From Deltaproteobacteria bacterium (lineage in GTDB: Bacteria; Myxococcota; Myxococcia; Myxococcales; Anaeromyxobacteraceae): a stretch of DNA of 64,000 bases. The stretch spans positions 62,001 to 126,000 of the forward strand of contig JACRMN010000010.1 of the NCBI GenBank assembly GCA_016214955.1. The letters are read 5' to 3'. Shown here one piece after another: positions 59,745 to 64,000 of this stretch (positions are counted from its first letter, which is position 1; each line of letters begins with the position of its first letter). Under the pieces are notes generated by a model. It made no database searches, had not been told where the DNA came from, and worked only from the letters and a program-made list of their open reading frames with translations. The position numbers and the translations under genes are program-made.

Positions 59745-61325
59745 GTGAGCGCCAATCCCTGGGACCGCTTCTGCCGCCAGCTCTGCGAGGTGCCCGCGCT
59801 GGGCCTGAGCGTGGACCCGAGCCTCGCGGGGCTCGACGAGCCCTTCCTGGCGGCCATGGCGGCACCGCTGGCCCGCGCCTTCGACGAGATGGAGGCGCTG
59901 GAGCGCGGCGCCATCGCCAACGCCGACGAGAAGCGTATGGTGGGCCACTACTGGCTCCGTGCCCCGGGTCTCGCCCCCACCCCGGAGATCGCCCGGGAGA
60001 TCGGGGCGGCGCTGAAGGCGGTGAAGGCCTTCGCCCGAGCCGTCCACGCCCGCAAGGTGAAGCCGCAGCGGGCCCCGGCCTTCCGGCGGCTCCTGTGCGT
60101 CGGCATCGGCGGCTCGGCGCTCGGCCCCATGTTCGTGGCCGACGCCCTGGGACGGCCCGGCAAGGACCGGCTGCAGCCCGAGTTCCTCGACAACACCGAT
60201 CCCGACGGCTTCGCCCGCGCCTTCGCCCGGCTGGGGCCGGCGCTCCGGGAGACACTGGTGGTGGTCACCAGCAAGAGCGGCGGCACCCCCGAGACCCGCA
60301 ACGGGCTCCTCGCCGCCCAGGCCGCCTTCCGCGCCGGGCGCCTCGACTTCGCGCGCCACGCCGTGGCCATCACCCAGGCCGGCTCGGCCATGGACGTGCT
60401 GGCGGTGGAGCAGGGCTGGCTGGCGCGCTTCCCGATGTGGGACTGGGTCGGCGGTCGCACCAGCGAGCTCTCCGCGGTCGGCCTCCTGCCTGCGGCGCTC
60501 CAGGGGCTCGACGTCTCGGCGCTGCTGGCCGGCGCCGCTGCCTGCGACGAGGCCACGCGGCTCCGCGACCCCTTCCGCAACCCGGCGGCGCTGCTGGCGC
60601 TCTGCTGGTTCCGCGAGACCGCCGGCCAGGGCAACAGGGCCATGGTGGTCCTGCCCTACAAGGACCGCCTGCTGCTCTTCTCGCGCTACCTGCAGCAGCT
60701 GGTGATGGAGTCGCTGGGCAAGCGGCTCGACCGCGAGGGGCGCCGCGCCGACCAGGGCATCTCGGTCTACGGCAACAAGGGCTCCACCGACCAGCACGCC
60801 TACGTGCAGCAGCTCCGCGACGGCGTCCACGACTTCTTCGCCGTGCTCCTGCGGGTCCGGGCCTCGGGCGGCAAGAGGGCCGAGGTGGAGCCCGGCGTCA
60901 CCGCGGGCGACTACCTGCACGGCTTCCTGCTCGGGACCCGGGCGGCGCTCGCCGAGAACGGCCGCCGCTCCATCACCCTCAGCGTGCCGGAGGTCGATGC
61001 CCGCACCGTGGGCGCCCTCATCGCGCTCTTCGAGCGGGCGGTGGGGCTCTACGCCTCGCTGGTGGGCGTCAACGCCTACCACCAGCCTGGCGTCGAGGCC
61101 GGCAAGAAGGCGGCCGCGGGCGTGCTGGCGCTGCAGCGTCAGGTGGAGGCGGCGCTGTCGAAGGAGCCCGCCACCGCCGCCGGGCTGGCGGCCCGGGTGG
61201 GCTCGCCCGACGTCGAGGCCGTGTGGCTGCTCCTCGAGCACCTGGCCGCCAACGGCCGCGCCCGCCAGTCCGGGAGCGGGCCGCTGGAGGCGCGGTTCGC
61301 GTCCGCCGGGAAGCGGGCGAAGTAG
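59745..61325 (+). CDS. pgi: Glucose-6-phosphate isomerase
   Basis: This 526-aa protein has the phosphoglucose isomerase pattern: [50 protein letters not shown] and, near the C-terminus, [18 protein letters not shown] with the catalytic His. It interconverts glucose-6-phosphate and fructose-6-phosphate. Start GTG 59745 has GGAGG nine bases upstream; TACACT at 59717-59722 is a likely -10 element. It is next to the CHAD-CYTH and otsA genes, which converge from the other side. Confidence 0.96.
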   Translation: MSANPWDRFCRQLCEVPALGLSVDPSLAGLDEPFLAAMAAPLARAFDEMEALERGAIANADEKRMVGHYWLRAPGLAPTPEIAREIGAALKAVKAFARAVHARKVKPQRAPAFRRLLCVGIGGSALGPMFVADALGRPGKDRLQPEFLDNTDPDGFARAFARLGPALRETLVVVTSKSGGTPETRNGLLAAQAAFRAGRLDFARHAVAITQAGSAMDVLAVEQGWLARFPMWDWVGGRTSELSAVGLLPAALQGLDVSALLAGAAACDEATRLRDPFRNPAALLALCWFRETAGQGNRAMVVLPYKDRLLLFSRYLQQLVMESLGKRLDREGRRADQGISVYGNKGSTDQHAYVQQLRDGVHDFFAVLLRVRASGGKRAEVEPGVTAGDYLHGFLLGTRAALAENGRRSITLSVPEVDARTVGALIALFERAVGLYASLVGVNAYHQPGVEAGKKAAAGVLALQRQVEAALSKEPATAAGLAARVGSPDVEAVWLLLEHLAANGRARQSGSGPLEARFASAGKRAK

Positions 61326-61347
61326 GGCGGGGCGAGGTCGCGCCCCC

Positions 61348-62745
61348 CTACTTCCCCTTCCCTCTCCGCGCCAGCGCCTCGTCCCCGTACCCGCGCTCCC
61401 GGGTGACGTCGCGGACGAAGACCGGCTCCAGCCACTGCGGCACCGCCGCGCCGCCGCCGTCCACGGCCACCGCCAGGACCAGCTTGCGGTCCAGGTACTC
61501 GTCGAACGCCCAGCCCGGCGCCGCGGCCGGACGGTGGCGCCGCTTGTGGATGCGGCGCCCCTCCGTCAGCGGCCAGTAGTCCTCGAACGCCTCGCGGGTC
61601 GACTCCTCCACCGCCTCGAAGCGCGCCGCCCCCTTGCCCTGCGACGTGGAGCGGAAGAAGCGCTCGCCGTCCGGGCCCGCCACCCGGCCGTACCCCTCGC
61701 GGCCGCTCGCCAGCCAGCCCTGCCAGAGTTCCTCGGTGGCGTCGCCGCGTCCCTCCGGCGGCAGGTCGGCGAGCAGGAGCCGCTGCTCGGGCTCGGCCTC
61801 CTCGGCGTCGCGCCACTCCAGCGCCGCCACCACCTCGAAGACCCGGTCGAAGAGGGCGCCAGCCCCGCCGCCCAGCCAGTCGTCCCGCAGCCTGGCGAAG
61901 TGGGACTCGGTGCGCTCCACCGCCAGCCGCTCCAGGAAGAGCAGCCCCGGCCTGAGCGACGCGTCCCCCTCTCCGCGGGCCCGCTCCGCGGCGGCCACCA
62001 CCAGCGCCGCCGCCAGCTCGGCGGCCGCCTGGTGGGCGTCGGAGAGCTGGCCCAGCACCTCCTGCAGCGCCTTCAATCCGCGCACCGCCTCGCCCGCGTC
62101 GGCCCGGGCGTTGCCCCGCAGGGGCTCCAGCAGGTAGCGGAGCCGCTTCACCTCGATGCGGGCCCGGTGAGCCTCGGCGGCGTCGGCAGGCACCTCCACT
62201 GCCTGCAGCGCCTCGCGGACCGCCAGCACGTGGCCCCGGAGGAGCCCCGCCAGCGAGGCGCCGAAGGTCTCTGTCGCGCCCCCCGGCGCGCCACCGGCCG
62301 CCAGCCGCTGGGCCAGCGCCGGCGCCGCCTCGGCGAAGCGCGGCACCAGCCCCTCCTCCACCTGGTCGTAGGCCTCGCCGCGGGCCGCCTCCACCCGCGC
62401 CGCCAACCAGTCGCGCGCCGGCCGGTAGCGCTCCGGGACCGCGTCGCCCAGGCCCGAGAGCCACCCGTGCAGCACCTCGGCGTCGCGCGCCGGCCCGGTG
62501 GCCCGACCCAGCTCCCGGAGCTCCCTCCGCAGCGGCGCCGGCACCAGGTCGCCCAGCAGCGGCGCGAAGGCCCGCAGCGCCGAGCGCAGCCGCCGCAGCG
62601 CCACCCGGAAGTCGTGCAGCGCCTCCTCGTCCTCGCCGCCGGCCACGCGGCGCCCCGCCTCCTCGGCGGCGGCGCACAGGGCCAGGCAGACCACGCGCGC
62701 CCCCTCGTCGGGCAGGCGGTCCAGGGTCTCGGGGTCGAGCCTCAT
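61348..62745 (-). CDS. CHAD-CYTH domain protein in reversed order
   Basis: This 465-aa protein has an N-terminal CHAD domain (residues 10-280, all-helical, HDFRVALRRLRSALRAF and RARIEVKRLRYLLEPL with Arg/His faces that bind polyphosphate). A CYTH-like triphosphate tunnel domain follows (about 297-465): EPEQRLLLADLP in place of ExExK, QGWLAS, GKGAARFEAVEES, FEDYWPLTEGRRIHKRRHR and EPVFVRDVTRERGYGDEALA. CYTH usually precedes CHAD, so the order is inverted, and the ExExK lysine is Arg. GGAGGGAT precedes the ATG at 62745. It is likely involved in polyphosphate or inorganic triphosphate handling. Confidence 0.85.
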   Translation of the reverse strand: MRLDPETLDRLPDEGARVVCLALCAAAEEAGRRVAGGEDEEALHDFRVALRRLRSALRAFAPLLGDLVPAPLRRELRELGRATGPARDAEVLHGWLSGLGDAVPERYRPARDWLAARVEAARGEAYDQVEEGLVPRFAEAAPALAQRLAAGGAPGGATETFGASLAGLLRGHVLAVREALQAVEVPADAAEAHRARIEVKRLRYLLEPLRGNARADAGEAVRGLKALQEVLGQLSDAHQAAAELAAALVVAAAERARGEGDASLRPGLLFLERLAVERTESHFARLRDDWLGGGAGALFDRVFEVVAALEWRDAEEAEPEQRLLLADLPPEGRGDATEELWQGWLASGREGYGRVAGPDGERFFRSTSQGKGAARFEAVEESTREAFEDYWPLTEGRRIHKRRHRPAAAPGWAFDEYLDRKLVLAVAVDGGGAAVPQWLEPVFVRDVTRERGYGDEALARRGKGK

Positions 62746-62815
62746 TCGGATCCCTCCGGTGGCGCCATCTTGGCCGGTGCGGAGGGGCTCGGCAACGTTC
62801 GGGCCGCTCTCCCGG

Positions 62816-64000
<1,185 letters not shown>

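Overview
The window is very GC-rich DNA, about 70% or more by eye, with tightly packed genes. Many genes are joined by ATGA or GTGA start/stop overlaps, and GTG and TTG starts are common. The mix points to a respiratory, metal- and nitrate-reducing member of the Myxococcota, close to Anaeromyxobacter: multihaem c-type cytochromes, System II cytochrome c maturation, NrfD-type quinol enzymes, periplasmic nitrate reductase, haem-motif sensor kinases, a Ser/Thr kinase with TPRs and a FHA-cyclase. This assignment is inference. No rRNA, tRNA, CRISPR array, transposase or phage gene was seen.

Layout. (1) 1-3067 (+): end of a membrane glycosyltransferase-like protein, a radical SAM/SPASM-like protein and an FAD oxidoreductase, translationally coupled. 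(2) 3110-5786 (-): resB, a lipoprotein and ccsB for cytochrome c maturation. (3) 6160-7030 (+): two paralogous small membrane proteins. (4) 7112-13004 (-): a redox operon of nonahaem cytochrome, cytochrome b, M56 metallopeptidase, a one-TM protein, a NarX-like kinase with a periplasmic CxxCH motif, and a NarL-like regulator. (5) 13251-17468 (-): a quinol oxidoreductase operon with a Cys-rich 67-aa protein, a 25-aa membrane peptide, a Tat-exported four-cluster ferredoxin, an NrfD/HybB subunit, and a trihaem c7-type cytochrome between two membrane-anchored GcvH-like proteins that lack the lipoyl lysine. (6) 17712-21343 (-): a sensor kinase with CxxCH and CX4CH motifs, an archaemetzincin and a sigma-54 response regulator in one operon. 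(7) 21518-24093 (+): purU, nhaR, grxC and a HIT protein.

(8) 24421-30327 (+): a 1968-residue secreted protein with an N-terminal sialidase/BNR-like part, 20 PNWSN pentapeptides, Ig-like domains and a C-terminal propeller. (9) 30389-37747 (+): a geranylgeranyl-reductase-like flavoprotein, a cyclic-nucleotide-binding protein, a FHA-class III cyclase, a Ser/Thr kinase-TPR protein and a 7TM-type histidine kinase. (10) 37744-46053: CPBP protease, ACE-like M2 peptidase, PAP2 phosphatase, E2-like protein lacking its catalytic His, degenerate cyclase, glycerate kinase, NAD-epimerase and aldo/keto reductase. (11) 46056-50892: pgm, malic enzyme and an EGF-like lipoprotein. (12) 50945-54996 (-): a transglutaminase-like protein and napB/napA behind a sigma-54-type promoter. 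(13) 56489-59488 (+): a 999-aa fusion of NfnA, NfnB, rubredoxin and a diiron rubrerythrin-like domain. (14) 59745-64000: pgi, a CHAD-CYTH protein and the C-terminal part of trehalose-6-phosphate synthase.

Together, blocks 2, 4, 5, 6, 12 and 13 form a respiratory and redox-sensing region: cytochrome maturation, two quinol-to-cytochrome routes, two possibly haem-based two-component systems, nitrate reduction and a possible one-polypeptide oxygen/peroxide reductase. The best candidates for undescribed biology are the PNWSN-repeat protein, the Nfn-rubrerythrin fusion, the GcvH-like quinol oxidoreductase operon and the haem-sensor/peptidase operons.
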